In this document: positions 34,760-44,157 of the stretch, one piece after another
Layout: each line of letters opens with the position of its first letter
Position numbering within the stretch: the stretch's first letter is position 1
Source: a bacterium
Lineage (GTDB): Bacteria > Pseudomonadota > Alphaproteobacteria > Acetobacterales > Acetobacteraceae
Assembly: GCA_026224825.1 (NCBI GenBank)
Contig: JAMFRO010000098.1
Location: 1 to 64,000, forward strand
Reading direction: 5' to 3'
DNA: 64,000 nt
The notes under the pieces: generated by a model
What the model was told of the DNA's origin: nothing
Databases searched by the model: none
Seen by the model: only the letters and a program-made list of their open reading frames with translations
Position numbers and translations under genes: made by a program

Positions 34760-35635
34760 TCATAAGCGTTTCTGCTCCGGCTGGTAAAGCCCCCCGCCCC
34801 AGCACCACCAGGATTCGGGAATTTCGTCTACCGCCATAGCGGCCTGTGTCGGCGTGTCGAAAATGGCGAAGCAGGTCGCCCCTGACCCGCTCATCCGGGC
34901 AAGTTTTGCGCCAGGCAGGGCCGCCAGCACGGATAAAACCTCGCCAATCACGGGCGCGATGCCGATAGCAGCCTCCTGCAGATCATTGGTACAGCGTGCG
35001 AGATCCTTCACCATCGCATCCACATCCACCCAAGCTTCCGGCAACACGGGGGCGGCCGTAAACCCGCCCTGGCGCGCCTTGAACACAGCGGGTGTGGGCA
35101 CCGCCACGCCGGGGTTCACCAGTACCATGCCAAACTCCGGCAGCGCCGGGGCCGGGGCCAAAATCTCGCCGATGCCCTGCATGCGCGCCGGGCGCGAAGC
35201 CAGGCACACCGGCACATCCGCCCCCAGTTGCAGCGCGAGCGCGGGCAGATCCGCCTCCACACCCCAGAGCCCGGACAAAACCCGCAATGCCGCCGCCGCA
35301 TCGGCCGAGCCGCCGCCGATGCCTGAGGCCACCGGCAAATTCTTTTCCAGCGTCAGCGCGGCACCGCGCCCCGGTGCCAGCAGTTTTGCCGCGCGCAGCA
35401 GCAGATTATCGTCCTCGGCCCGCAGCACCGCGCCAAATTCCCCGGAAATCTCCAGGCTCAGCGCCTCGGCCGGCGCGGCCTCAACAAAATCCCCGGCCTC
35501 CGGAAACACCGCCAGGCTGTCGAGCAGATGGTACCCATCCGCGCGCTTGCCGGTGACATGCAAGTATAAATTCACCTTAGCCGGCGCGAAGCGGGCCGGC
35601 GCGAAGCGGGCCGGCGCGAAACGCGAAAAACTCAC
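34760..35635 (-). CDS. ispE: 4-diphosphocytidyl-2-C-methyl-D-erythritol kinase
   Basis: GHMP kinase of the non-mevalonate isoprenoid pathway. The substrate/ATP motifs are FAPAKVNLYLHVTGKRADGYH, LPVASGIGGGSADAAAAL and the C-terminal ARMSGSGATCFAIF. The start is GTG at 35635, overlapping the TPR gene's TGA (GTGA), which gives 291 residues. The N-terminus is unusual: a 15-bp unit occurs three times (35580-35624), so the protein reads RFAPA three times before the conserved KVNLYL. Confidence 0.93.
   Translation of the reverse strand: MSFSRFAPARFAPARFAPAKVNLYLHVTGKRADGYHLLDSLAVFPEAGDFVEAAPAEALSLEISGEFGAVLRAEDDNLLLRAAKLLAPGRGAALTLEKNLPVASGIGGGSADAAAALRVLSGLWGVEADLPALALQLGADVPVCLASRPARMQGIGEILAPAPALPEFGMVLVNPGVAVPTPAVFKARQGGFTAAPVLPEAWVDVDAMVKDLARCTNDLQEAAIGIAPVIGEVLSVLAALPGAKLARMSGSGATCFAIFDTPTQAAMAVDEIPESWWCWGGGLYQPEQKRL
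35580..35624. repeat. Three tandem 15-bp units in the 5' end of ispE
   Basis: Units at 35580-35594, 35595-35609 and 35610-35624; the first two are identical (GCCGGCGCGAAGCGG on the plus strand) and the third differs at two positions. The unit length is a multiple of three and keeps the frame. Confidence 0.9.
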
Positions 35636-37329
35636 GGAGCGGCGGTCCCGAAATGTTCCGTGATCTTGCCCTGCAATTCCGCCTTCAATTTCGCATCCGG
35701 GTGCAGCGAGAGGGCGCGCTGCCATTGGTAATCCGCCTGCAACGGCCGCCCCGCCTGCCAGAAGGCATCGCCCAGATGGCCGTTCACCTCGGCATCATCG
35801 GCGGAGAGCTGCACCGCCTGGGTGAGCAAGGTGATGGCCTGCTTCGTATTGCCCAGTTTCATCTCCACATAGCCCAGAGAATCAATCACCGCCCCGTCAT
35901 TCGGGTCCAGCGCCACGGCTTTCGCCAGCATATCCTTGGCCTGGGGCAGATTCTGCCCATGCACCGCCCAGCTATAGGCCATGTAGTTGAGCACATAGGG
36001 CTGGCTGGGGGAGAGTTGCAGCGCCATCTGCATATCCGGCTGGGCTTTGTCCCAATGGCCGAGCTGGTCCTCGCAAATGCCACGGTAAAAAAACAGCGTC
36101 CAGGCGCCGGGCGGCGGGTTCGGCCCGAGTGCTGCAATAGCCTGGGTGTAATAGGGGATGGCCGCCTCGAACTGGCTGCCTTCACGCAGCGTATCGGCAA
36201 TGCTGCTCAGCAGCGTCGGGTCATGCGGCGCGTTCACGAGCAGGCCGGTCAGCAGCGCCACAGCCTCATCCGTACGGTTGAGTGCCGCCAGCAGATTGGC
36301 CTGCTGGATCGCCGCCGGGGCATAGAGCGGGTCGGTTTTCGCAACCGGCGCCAGAGTATCCAGCGCATTCTGCATCTGCACCGGGGTAGGCGGGGTTGCC
36401 GTGTTATCGGCCCCGGTCTGGGTATCGGCCAGCAGCAGCCGCGCGGCGGTTAGGTCCGGCCGCAACTGCAAGGCAAAGCGCAGGAAGGCGATGCGCAGCA
36501 GTGCCGCCTGCGGCTGGGTGAGCGAGCCGGCGAGGGTTAAATACGCCTCGGCCATGCCATCCGTGGCGCTGCCGATCACCGGCTTGTTCAACTGCATCTG
36601 CATCGCCGGCAGGGCGATGGCGAGGTCCGGGTGCACCGCCATCAGCGCCGAGAGCTCGGCCATGGCCTGGCCGTTCTGCCCCTGGCGCGTATCCCAGCTC
36701 GCCAATATCTGCGCCATGCGCAAATTGGGCTGGCTGCCGTCCACCGCGCCATATAATTGGGCCGCGTTCTTGGTATCGCCGGCGGCATCCGCGATAAGTG
36801 CCGCGTTCAGCACATATACCGCGCCGAAATTGCCGTTGTTGAAATACGGCCCGAGCCCGTTCAGCGCCGCCTGCTCATTGCCCTGGCCGTATTGCGCCCA
36901 GGCGATCAGCAGCGGCTTGATCAGCCCGGTGAGGTCATCCTGCGGCAGAGAGGTGAAATCCGCCTGCGCCGTGGCGAAATCCCCGGTGCTGGCGGCATGG
37001 TTGCCGAGCAGCATGGTGCCCAGCACGTTATGCGGCTGGCGCGATGCCAGCGCGGTGGTGCCGGCATCGCCCGAGAGCACCCCGGCCATGAAGCCCTCGG
37101 AGATCAACTGCGCATTATCCGGTGCGGCATGCAGCGCGATGCGGTAATATCTGGCGGCCTGGGCGGGGTCGCCGGTATCATCGGCATAGCGCGCCGCCAG
37201 ATAGGCGCCGTAGCCGGAGCTGGGCTGGCCTGAGCCCCCTATGGCGTTGAGCGGCCCGGCGGCACAGGCCGAGAGCAGGATACACAAAGCGGCGGCGCCG
37301 CGGCGCCCGGTCAGCGGAATCAGCTTCAT
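35632..37329 (-). CDS. TPR-repeat outer-membrane lipoprotein
   Basis: A 565-residue lipoprotein. The lipobox LLSACA near residues 16-21 places the lipidated Cys at about 20. Many tetratricopeptide repeats follow, for example ARYYRIALHAAPDNAQL, NVLGTMLLGNHAAS and the C-terminal VEMKLGNTKQAITLLTQAV. The start at 37329 gives the signal sequence MKLIPLTGRRGAAALCILL; the open frame further upstream is not supported. It is translationally coupled to ispE, an arrangement common in alphaproteobacteria, though its role is not known. Its 5' region is close to the divergent apaG. Confidence 0.85.
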   Translation of the reverse strand: MKLIPLTGRRGAAALCILLSACAAGPLNAIGGSGQPSSGYGAYLAARYADDTGDPAQAARYYRIALHAAPDNAQLISEGFMAGVLSGDAGTTALASRQPHNVLGTMLLGNHAASTGDFATAQADFTSLPQDDLTGLIKPLLIAWAQYGQGNEQAALNGLGPYFNNGNFGAVYVLNAALIADAAGDTKNAAQLYGAVDGSQPNLRMAQILASWDTRQGQNGQAMAELSALMAVHPDLAIALPAMQMQLNKPVIGSATDGMAEAYLTLAGSLTQPQAALLRIAFLRFALQLRPDLTAARLLLADTQTGADNTATPPTPVQMQNALDTLAPVAKTDPLYAPAAIQQANLLAALNRTDEAVALLTGLLVNAPHDPTLLSSIADTLREGSQFEAAIPYYTQAIAALGPNPPPGAWTLFFYRGICEDQLGHWDKAQPDMQMALQLSPSQPYVLNYMAYSWAVHGQNLPQAKDMLAKAVALDPNDGAVIDSLGYVEMKLGNTKQAITLLTQAVQLSADDAEVNGHLGDAFWQAGRPLQADYQWQRALSLHPDAKLKAELQGKITEHFGTAAP

Positions 37330-37414
37330 ACCCCAAGCTGTAGCAGCGGATTCGTCCTCCGCAAAACTTGCGGCCCGCTTGTGGCTGTATGTGCATTGCG
37401 ATAGCGTCATCCGC

Positions 37415-37819
37415 ATGCCGCAAGCTTTCGAGGCCGTTACACAAGACATCACCGTACGCGTTCAGGTGTTCTACCTGGCGGAGCAATCCGTGCCGGAATC
37501 GGCTGATTATAAATGGGCCTATCAGGTCACCATCATCAATGCCGGGCACGGCACGGTGCAATTGCTGCGCCGTACTTGGCACATCACCGATGCCCAGGGG
37601 CGGGTGCAGCATGTGCATGGCGAGGGTGTGGTGGGCCAGCAGCCGGTGCTGCGCCCCGGCGAGCAATATGAATACACCTCCGGCACACCGCTCGGCACGC
37701 CCTCGGGCTTCATGACCGGCCAGTATCACATGCAGGCGCTGCCCTCAGGCGATGCGTTCGACATCGAGATACCAGCCTTCAGCCTGGACAGCCCGTTCCA
37801 GAATACGAGCCTGCACTAA
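37415..37819 (+). CDS. apaG: ApaG (CorD) fibronectin-III-like protein
   Basis: A 134-residue protein of the DUF525 fold. It opens with EAVTQDITVRVQVFYLAEQS, then WAYQVTIINAGHGTVQLLRRTWHITDA, the GEGVVGQQPVLRPGE motif and YTSGTPLGTPSGFMTGQY. ApaG is linked to divalent cation resistance and diadenosine tetraphosphate metabolism by operon context in enterobacteria; its molecular function is unclear. The start at 37415 matches the usual family N-terminus and is divergent from the TPR gene. Confidence 0.93.
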   Translation: MPQAFEAVTQDITVRVQVFYLAEQSVPESADYKWAYQVTIINAGHGTVQLLRRTWHITDAQGRVQHVHGEGVVGQQPVLRPGEQYEYTSGTPLGTPSGFMTGQYHMQALPSGDAFDIEIPAFSLDSPFQNTSLH

Positions 37820-38064
37820 GAGCCCGTTTCAAAAGCCCTACACACGCCCCCATCATCCCCGCGCCCCCTCCCGTCATCCCCGCCTGCGCGGGGATGACGG
37901 GAGGGGGCCGGGATCACGTCTAAAACAGGCTCTGCACCATCCCCGGAGCAGCGTTTTTTACAGATCTCGAATACCCCCGCGAATTCCTGGGTTGCGGGAT
38001 TTGCCCCTTGCTCATATCTGTACCCTTGGGTTCTGTTGGCCCGCAGCTTTAGGGAGACGCCTCG
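37820..38064. repeat. Intergenic palindromes between apaG and folE
   Basis: The gap holds a member of the CCGTCATCCCCGC family with perfect 20-bp arms (37864-37883 and 37888-37907) and a 4-nt loop. It is bracketed by a second imperfect inverted repeat: AGAGCCCGTTTC (from 37819) and the complementary AAAACAGGCTCT (37921-37932). The remaining 130 bp before folE shows no other clear structure except the ribosome binding site AGGGAGA at about 38051-38057. Confidence 0.75.
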
Positions 38065-38727
38065 TTGAATATTCACACACCCGCCGGGAAGCTCGCCAAG
38101 GCCGGCAGCAAGAAATCCGCCGCCAAAGCCGCGGCCGCCAAAAAGCCGAGCCGGGCCGAGGCCGAGGCCGCCATCCGCGTGCTGCTGCTCTGGGCCGGTG
38201 ACGACCCGGAGCGCGAGGGCCTGCGCGACACGCCCGCCCGTGTCGCCCGCTCCTACGAGGAGTTTTTCCAAGGCTACGGGGAAGATCCCGAGGCCCTGCT
38301 GGCCCGCACCTTCGAGGAAACCGAGGGCTACGATGAAATGGTCGTGCTGCGCGACATCCGCCTCGAGAGCCATTGCGAGCATCATATGGTGCCCATCATC
38401 GGCCGCGTGCATGTGGCGTATATGCCCGGCACCCGCGTGGTCGGCATCTCCAAACTGGCCCGGGTGGTGGATGCCTACGCCCGCCGCTTCCAGATCCAGG
38501 AAAAACTGACGGCGCAAATAGCCAACACCATCCAGGAGGTGCTGCAGCCGCGCGGTGTCGCCGTGGTCATCGAGGCCAACCACCAGTGCATGTCCACCCG
38601 CGGCGTGCATAAGCCGGGTGCCTCGATGGTGACGAGCCGTATGCTGGGCGCCTTCCGCGATGACCCCTCCACGCGGAAAGAGTTTCTCTCCATGATCTCG
38701 CCGCGCTCCTGCACCTCGGCGGATTAA
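38065..38727 (+). CDS. folE: GTP cyclohydrolase I
   Basis: Zinc enzyme that opens GTP to dihydroneopterin triphosphate, the first step of folate synthesis. Zinc and catalytic residues are visible in [20 protein letters not shown] and in [14 protein letters not shown], with [17 protein letters not shown] in between. The start is TTG at 38065, placed by AGGGAGA eight bases upstream. The first 30 residues are a lysine/alanine-rich extension before the conserved domain. Length is 220. Confidence 0.94.
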   Translation: MNIHTPAGKLAKAGSKKSAAKAAAAKKPSRAEAEAAIRVLLLWAGDDPEREGLRDTPARVARSYEEFFQGYGEDPEALLARTFEETEGYDEMVVLRDIRLESHCEHHMVPIIGRVHVAYMPGTRVVGISKLARVVDAYARRFQIQEKLTAQIANTIQEVLQPRGVAVVIEANHQCMSTRGVHKPGASMVTSRMLGAFRDDPSTRKEFLSMISPRSCTSAD

Positions 38728-38746
38728 GGCCGCATGGGCGGGAGAC

Positions 38747-39238
38747 ATGCTCATCCGCCCATTCCAACCCGCTGACGCGCCCGCTCTGGCAGCCTTGTTC
38801 CACGCATCGGTCCGCCAGGGCGGCAGCCGCGACTATTCAGCCGCGCAGGTTGCGGCATGGAGCCCTGCCCCGCCCGACCCGGCGAAATATATCCGCCAGG
38901 CCACAGGGCGCGTTTTTTTCGTCGCCGTGAATGAGGTGGCCGAGCCGGTCGGCTATGGAGTTCTCGAACCAAGTGGCCATATCGACCATCTTTATTGCCG
39001 CCCGGATGTCATCGGCACGGGCATCGGCGGGGCGCTGTGTGCGGAGCTTGAAAATGCCGCGCGGAAAAGCGGGATGCGCCTTCTGTTCACCGAAGCCAGC
39101 GAAGCCGCGCGCCGCCTGTTTGCGCGCCGGGGATTTACCGTCGAGCGCCGCAACGATTTCATCATCAACGGTGTCGCCATCCATAATTACCGGATGAGCA
39201 AGCCGCTCTGCCCCGCCCCTGGCATCCTGCCCGCATAA
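38747..39238 (+). CDS. GNAT-family N-acetyltransferase
   Basis: A 163-residue GNAT protein: IRPFQPADAPALAALFHAS at the start, the acetyl-CoA loop region around VIGTGIGGALCAELENAA (variant of R/Q-x-x-G-x-G/A), and FTEASEAARRLFARRGFTVERRNDF. It resembles YafP/ElaA-like small acetyltransferases, but the acceptor is unknown. It starts 19 bp after folE. Confidence 0.85.
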   Translation: MLIRPFQPADAPALAALFHASVRQGGSRDYSAAQVAAWSPAPPDPAKYIRQATGRVFFVAVNEVAEPVGYGVLEPSGHIDHLYCRPDVIGTGIGGALCAELENAARKSGMRLLFTEASEAARRLFARRGFTVERRNDFIINGVAIHNYRMSKPLCPAPGILPA

Positions 39239-39269
39239 GCAGTATTCCGCCGCGCAACAGGAGCCTTAA

Positions 39270-40301
39270 ATGCCGCAAGTCACCGCCGCCAGCCCGCCAA
39301 ACCGCCGCCTCGTGGCAGGCTGGTTGTTTCTCCTTGCGTTCATGATCTGGGTTATGGTCGGCATCGGCGGCTATACGCGCGACACCGGCTCGGGCCTCTC
39401 GATCATGGACTGGGCCCCGATCATGGGTGCCCTGCCGCCGCTGTCCGATGCCGCCTGGAACGCGGTTTTCGCCAAATACCAGACCATCTCGCAGTATAAA
39501 ATCCTGCACCAGGGCATGGATCTGGCCGGGTTCAAGCAACTGTTCTGGCCCGAATATATCCACCGCCTCTGGGGGCGGCTTATGGGCGCGGTGCTGCTGC
39601 TCCCCCTCATCGCCTTCGCCCTCACTGGCCGTATCGAAAAACGCCTCATCCCCTGGCTGGTGCTGCTGTTCATCCTGGGCGGGCTGCAAGGCGCCATCGG
39701 CTGGTTCATGGTTAGCTCGGGCTTCTTCCCCAACTCCGTCGCGGTCGAGCCCTGGCGCCTGTCCCTTCACTTCTTCGCCGCCATGTTCCTGCTGGGCGCG
39801 GTGCTGTGGACGGCGCTGAACGTGCAATCCCCCGAGCCCGCCCGCTACCCCGGGTGCAAAGGCATCAAACGCCTCACCATCGGCGCTCTGCATCTGCTCC
39901 TGCTCGCCATGTTCGGCGGCACCTTCGTCTCCGGCATACACGGCATCACCGCGTTTGACCCGGCGCATGGCATCGGCACCGGCCAGCCCCCGCCGCATTG
40001 GCCTTTCAGCGGCATTTTCACCGATACCGCCACCATCATCTTTGACCACCAGATGCTGGCCGTGCTGGCGACCATCCTCATCCTCTTCCTCACCGTGCAA
40101 ACCCTGCGCCGCAACGCTCCCACCCCGGTGCGCGATGCGGCGCTCATCGCCGGCGGGCTGGTGCTGCTGCAATTCATCCTCGGCTTCGCCGCCCTCATGT
40201 CCAAAATGCTCGGCCTCGGCGTGGTGCATCAGATGAACGCGGTGCTGCTGCTCAGCGCCCTGCTGCTCCTCACGCACCGGCTGCGCGGCGCCACCAAGTG
40301 A
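39270..40301 (+). CDS. ctaA: Heme A synthase (CtaA/COX15)
   Basis: Membrane enzyme that oxidises the C8 methyl of heme O to a formyl group, making heme A for aa3-type cytochrome oxidase. The 343-residue protein has about eight helices in two four-helix bundles. Catalytic Glu and first heme-ligand His are present in EYIHRLWGR; further His are in LSLHFFAAM, FDHQMLAV and VVHQMNAVL. GGYTRDTGSGLSIMDW is the typical N-terminal stretch. It overlaps its paralogue by 4 bp. Confidence 0.94.
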   Translation: MPQVTAASPPNRRLVAGWLFLLAFMIWVMVGIGGYTRDTGSGLSIMDWAPIMGALPPLSDAAWNAVFAKYQTISQYKILHQGMDLAGFKQLFWPEYIHRLWGRLMGAVLLLPLIAFALTGRIEKRLIPWLVLLFILGGLQGAIGWFMVSSGFFPNSVAVEPWRLSLHFFAAMFLLGAVLWTALNVQSPEPARYPGCKGIKRLTIGALHLLLLAMFGGTFVSGIHGITAFDPAHGIGTGQPPPHWPFSGIFTDTATIIFDHQMLAVLATILILFLTVQTLRRNAPTPVRDAALIAGGLVLLQFILGFAALMSKMLGLGVVHQMNAVLLLSALLLLTHRLRGATK

Positions 40302-41296
40302 AGCCCGACAAGGTACTGGGCAACTGGTGCCTGATGCTTGCGGCGATGGTGTTCGGCATGGTGGTGGGTGGCGGCCATGTCCGCACCATCGGCGCGGGAT
40401 TTTCGATAGAGGTCTGGCGCCCCGTCACCGGATTCATCCCGCCGATGAACGCCGCTGACTGGTCCACCCTCTTCGGCCTGTTCCAAAAAACCGCGCTCTA
40501 CCAATCTCACCCCATCACCCTGGCCCAGTACAAATCCCTGTTCTGGCCGATGTTCTTCGACCGCAACTGGGGCCGGCTGATGGCTGTGGCTTTTCTGCTC
40601 CCCTTTGCCTGGTTCACCGCCACCGGCCGCCTGCGCGGCCGTGCTCTGCTATGGATGGGCTCCATCTTCGCCCTCGGCGCGCTCCAGGCGTTTTACGGCT
40701 GGTACATGGTGCTCCAGGGCCTGCAACCCGGCGTGCTTTCCCCGCCGCCCGCCTGGGCCGCCCCGCATCTCCTCTCCGCCATGCTTATTTTTGCGGCTTT
40801 GCTCTGGACCGGCCTGGCTTTCCGCACCCCCCAGCCCGCGCCCGTGGAAAATGCCGCCCGCCTGCGGCACTGGACCAGTGCCAGCATCCTGCTCCTTTTC
40901 GCCACCATGGGCTTCGGCGCGCTCGTCGCCACCACCAACGCCATCACCGTCTATAACTCCTTCCCCACCATGGACGGTCACTGGCTCCCCCCCGCGATTT
41001 TTGCTCCCGGCCCCTTTTGGGCAAACCAGGCCACCGTCCAATTCTGCCACCGCCTGCTCGCCACCATCACGGCATTCGTGGTCCTCGCCACCGCCATCCT
41101 CGGCCTGCGCACAACCCTGCCCCCCGCCCTGCGGGACAATTTTCTGCTCCTGGCCGGGCTGGTCGCGTTGCAATATCTGCTGGGCATGACCACCATCGTG
41201 CTAGGCAGCAACAACCTCGGCTATATCCATGAGCTAACCGCCGTGCTGCTGTTCGCCACCGCCATCACCGCCCGCCACAAACTGCGCGGGACCTAA
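40298..41296 (+). CDS. Second CtaA/COX15-family protein lacking catalytic Glu and first His
   Basis: A 332-residue paralogue aligned along its whole length with the upstream CtaA: GGGHVRTIGAGFSIEVW matches GGYTRDTGSGLSIMDW, and the eight-helix layout is retained. In place of EYIHRLWGR it reads MFFDRNWGRL, so the Glu and the first heme-ligand His are both replaced. The other three His positions are kept (APHLLSAM, FCHRLLAT, YIHELTAV). It may be a non-catalytic partner or a heme-binding regulator. It is translationally coupled to ctaA through an ATGA-type overlap. Confidence 0.85.
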   Translation: MKPDKVLGNWCLMLAAMVFGMVVGGGHVRTIGAGFSIEVWRPVTGFIPPMNAADWSTLFGLFQKTALYQSHPITLAQYKSLFWPMFFDRNWGRLMAVAFLLPFAWFTATGRLRGRALLWMGSIFALGALQAFYGWYMVLQGLQPGVLSPPPAWAAPHLLSAMLIFAALLWTGLAFRTPQPAPVENAARLRHWTSASILLLFATMGFGALVATTNAITVYNSFPTMDGHWLPPAIFAPGPFWANQATVQFCHRLLATITAFVVLATAILGLRTTLPPALRDNFLLLAGLVALQYLLGMTTIVLGSNNLGYIHELTAVLLFATAITARHKLRGT

Positions 41297-41307
41297 GGAG
41301 CCACCCC

Positions 41308-42744
41308 ATGACCGAAGCCCTCACCACCGCCACCGAACTGTTCCACGGCGCTGCGGGGCTGGACCCGGATGCCGCCGTAAAACTCATCGCCCCGGCCCTC
41401 GACGGCACCGATGACGGCGAGCTTTTCCTCGAATACCGCGAATCCGAATCCATCTCGCTGGACGACGGCCGCATCCGCGCCGCCAGTTTCGACACCCGCC
41501 GCGGCTTCGGCCTGCGCGCCGTGCTGGGTGAGGCCGCTTATTTCGCCCATGCCGGCGAGATCAACACCGAATCCCTCGCCCGCGCGGCGGAGACCATCCG
41601 CGTCGCCAAATCCCGCGAGCTCTCGGTGGTTGCCGCCGGCCCCGCCGGAGCAAAAACCCCGCTCTACGCCGGGGTGAACCCGCTGGCCGAAGCGCCCTTC
41701 GCCACCCGCGCCGAGCTGCTGCAGCAAATCGACGCCTTCGCCCGCGCCGCCGACCCGCGCGTGGTGCAGGTGATGGCCAGCATCGCCGGTGAGTGGCAGG
41801 TGATCGAGATTCTTCGCGCCGACGCCAGCCGGGTCGCGGATATACGCCCCCTGGTCCGCCTCAACGTCTCGGTGGTGCTGGAACAGAACGGCCGCCGCGA
41901 ATCCGGCAGCCATGGCGCCGGCGGGCGCACCAGCTACAGCGCCGTCACCGGCACGGATTTCTGGCAGAACGCCGTGCGCGAGGCCATCCGCCAGGCCGAG
42001 GTCAACCTCGCCTCCATCCCCGCCCCCGCCGGGGAAATGGAAGTGGTTCTGGGCGCCGGCTGGCCCGGCATTCTGCTGCACGAGGCCATCGGCCATGGCC
42101 TGGAAGGCGATTTCAACCGCAAGCAGACCTCCGCCTTCTCCGGCCTCATGGGCAGCCGCGTGGCCAGCAAAGGCGTCACCGTCATCGACGACGGCACCAT
42201 CCCCGACCGCCGCGGCTCCCTCACCATCGACGACGAAGGCACCCCCACCTCGCGCACCACCCTCATCGAGGACGGCATTCTCGTCGGCTTCATCCAGGAC
42301 CGCCAGAACGCAAGGCTGATGAACATGCGCTCCACCGGCAACGGCCGCCGGCAGTCCTACGCCCATGCCCCCATGCCGCGCATGACCAACACCATCATGC
42401 TCGGCGGCGATGCCAGCCCGGAAGACATGATCAAATCCGTGAAGCGCGGGTTATATGCCGTGAACTTTGGCGGCGGCCAGGTCGACATCACCTCCGGCAA
42501 ATTCGTCTTCTCCGCCGCCGAGGCCTACCTCATCGAGGACGGCAAGATCGGCGCCCCGGTCAAAGGCGCCACCCTCATCGGCAACGGGCCCGACGCACTC
42601 ACCCGCGTGGAGATGATCGGCAATGACCTGGCGCTGGACCCCGGCATCGGCACCTGCGGCAAGAACGGCCAGGGCGTGCCGGTGGGCGTCGGCCAGCCCA
42701 CGATCAAACTCTCGGGTCTTACGGTTGGCGGTACCGCCGCCTAA
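41308..42744 (+). CDS. tldD: Metalloprotease TldD
   Basis: Subunit of the TldD/TldE zinc protease that degrades unfolded peptides and matures some modified peptides; TldE is not in the window. The HEAIGH motif (an HExxxH zinc site) is near residue 258, in LLHEAIGHGLEGDFNRKQ. The C-terminal GTCGKNGQGVPVGVGQPT stretch is characteristic. Length (478) is normal. It starts 11 bp after the second ctaA paralogue with AAGGAG upstream. Confidence 0.95.
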   Translation: MTEALTTATELFHGAAGLDPDAAVKLIAPALDGTDDGELFLEYRESESISLDDGRIRAASFDTRRGFGLRAVLGEAAYFAHAGEINTESLARAAETIRVAKSRELSVVAAGPAGAKTPLYAGVNPLAEAPFATRAELLQQIDAFARAADPRVVQVMASIAGEWQVIEILRADASRVADIRPLVRLNVSVVLEQNGRRESGSHGAGGRTSYSAVTGTDFWQNAVREAIRQAEVNLASIPAPAGEMEVVLGAGWPGILLHEAIGHGLEGDFNRKQTSAFSGLMGSRVASKGVTVIDDGTIPDRRGSLTIDDEGTPTSRTTLIEDGILVGFIQDRQNARLMNMRSTGNGRRQSYAHAPMPRMTNTIMLGGDASPEDMIKSVKRGLYAVNFGGGQVDITSGKFVFSAAEAYLIEDGKIGAPVKGATLIGNGPDALTRVEMIGNDLALDPGIGTCGKNGQGVPVGVGQPTIKLSGLTVGGTAA

Positions 42745-42844
42745 AACCATTGGCATGTCGGTTATTGCAGGCTTTGCCGGACCATGCTAGGCTCCGTGCA
42801 TAATCACCCGCCCATCATGGGCGCCGCCTGAAGGAGAGAACGCC

Positions 42845-44110
42845 ATGTCCGACACTAAAATCGCGGAACTCGCGACCGACGCCAAAAAATACTGGTCCGA
42901 CGGCGGCTATGCGCCGGGCGGCCTTCTGCGTGAGGTCGATTACGCCTCGCAATCCAACGGCCTGGACCCGATGTTCGCCGGCATCAAAATCGTCGATTGC
43001 GATACCCATGTGACCGAAGCGCCGGACATGTTCACCTCGCGCGCCCCGGCCAAGTTCAAAGGCAAGGTGCCTGAGGTCCGCCGCGTCAACGGCGTGGACC
43101 GCTGGTACGTCGGCGACCGTAATTTCGGCTCGCTCGGCGGCAATGTCATCCGCAAGGACAACAACAAGCTGCTCGGCCGCCTGGCGTTCCCCACCATCGA
43201 TGAAGGCCATACCGGCGCCTGGGACACCAAGGCCCGCCTGCAGTCCATGGATGACATGGGCGTGTATGCGCAGATCTGCTTCCAGAATTCCGGCGTCACC
43301 CAGGCCGGCTCGCTGATGGCCCTGGGCGATGACGAACTCGCCGTCACCATCATCAAAATCTATAACGACGCCGCCGCCGAGCGCCAGCAGGAATCCGGCC
43401 AGCGCCTGTTCACCATGGCGCATCTGCCGCTGTGGAACCAGGCCGAGTTGCTGGCCGAAGCCAAGCGCGCGCTGGACATCGGGCTCAAAGGCTTCGTGCT
43501 GCCCGACACCCCCGAACGTCTCGGCCTGCCCTCCTTCAACGAGGAATATTGGACGCCGTTCCTGGATCTGTGCGAACAATCCGGCGCGCCGCTCAACTTC
43601 CATCTGAATGCCGCCATCGACCCGAACACGCTGACCTGGAAGGGCTTCGAGTTCGAACAGACCCTCTCCGTCGTTGCCACCATGTACTCCATCGGTAACG
43701 CCGCCACACTCGGCAACTGGATCGTCTCCGGCCGTCTGGACCGCCACCCGAAGCTAAAGATCGGCCTGATCGAAAGCGGCATGGGCTGGGTGCCCTTCGC
43801 CGTCGAGGCGCTGGAACACCAGTTCGACGAAATGCTGGCCGGTAAGAAAGCGCTGCTGAAGCGCCGCCCCTGGCAGTATTTCCGCGACCATTTCTTCGTC
43901 ACCTTCTGGTTCGAAACCGTGGCGCCGAAACTGCTGCTGGAAACCATCGGCGAAGACAACGTGCTGTTCGAAACCGACTTCCCGCACCCGACCTCGCTCT
44001 ATCCGGGCGTGCAGGCGCATATCGTCGATGTGCTCGGCGGCTACTCGCCGGCAATCCAAAAGAAGGTGCTGCAAAGCAACGCAGCCCGCCTCTACAACCT
44101 GCCCTTCTAA
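42845..44110 (+). CDS. Amidohydrolase-family metal enzyme (ACMSD-like)
   Basis: A 421-residue TIM-barrel amidohydrolase of the Amidohydro_2/ACMSD-like group. Likely metal ligands are in KIVDCDTHVTEAP, the barrel His in LNFHLNAAI, and Asp/His in LFETDFPHPTSL. Such enzymes decarboxylate or hydrolyse aromatic or lactone substrates; the substrate here is unknown. A strong ribosome binding site, GAAGGAGAG, lies 5-13 bp before the ATG. The upstream gap has a weak promoter-like TTGCCG. A small gene follows at once. Confidence 0.85.
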   Translation: MSDTKIAELATDAKKYWSDGGYAPGGLLREVDYASQSNGLDPMFAGIKIVDCDTHVTEAPDMFTSRAPAKFKGKVPEVRRVNGVDRWYVGDRNFGSLGGNVIRKDNNKLLGRLAFPTIDEGHTGAWDTKARLQSMDDMGVYAQICFQNSGVTQAGSLMALGDDELAVTIIKIYNDAAAERQQESGQRLFTMAHLPLWNQAELLAEAKRALDIGLKGFVLPDTPERLGLPSFNEEYWTPFLDLCEQSGAPLNFHLNAAIDPNTLTWKGFEFEQTLSVVATMYSIGNAATLGNWIVSGRLDRHPKLKIGLIESGMGWVPFAVEALEHQFDEMLAGKKALLKRRPWQYFRDHFFVTFWFETVAPKLLLETIGEDNVLFETDFPHPTSLYPGVQAHIVDVLGGYSPAIQKKVLQSNAARLYNLPF

Positions 44111-44157
44111 GGGCAGGTTACTTCCGAAACGAAATGCGGCGGCCGAAGGAATGAACC

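Noticed and set aside
34387-34839. A 150-codon plus-strand open frame covering the tRNA-Gln gene
   Set aside because: It runs through a well-formed tRNA on the other strand and has no domain; treated as a shadow.
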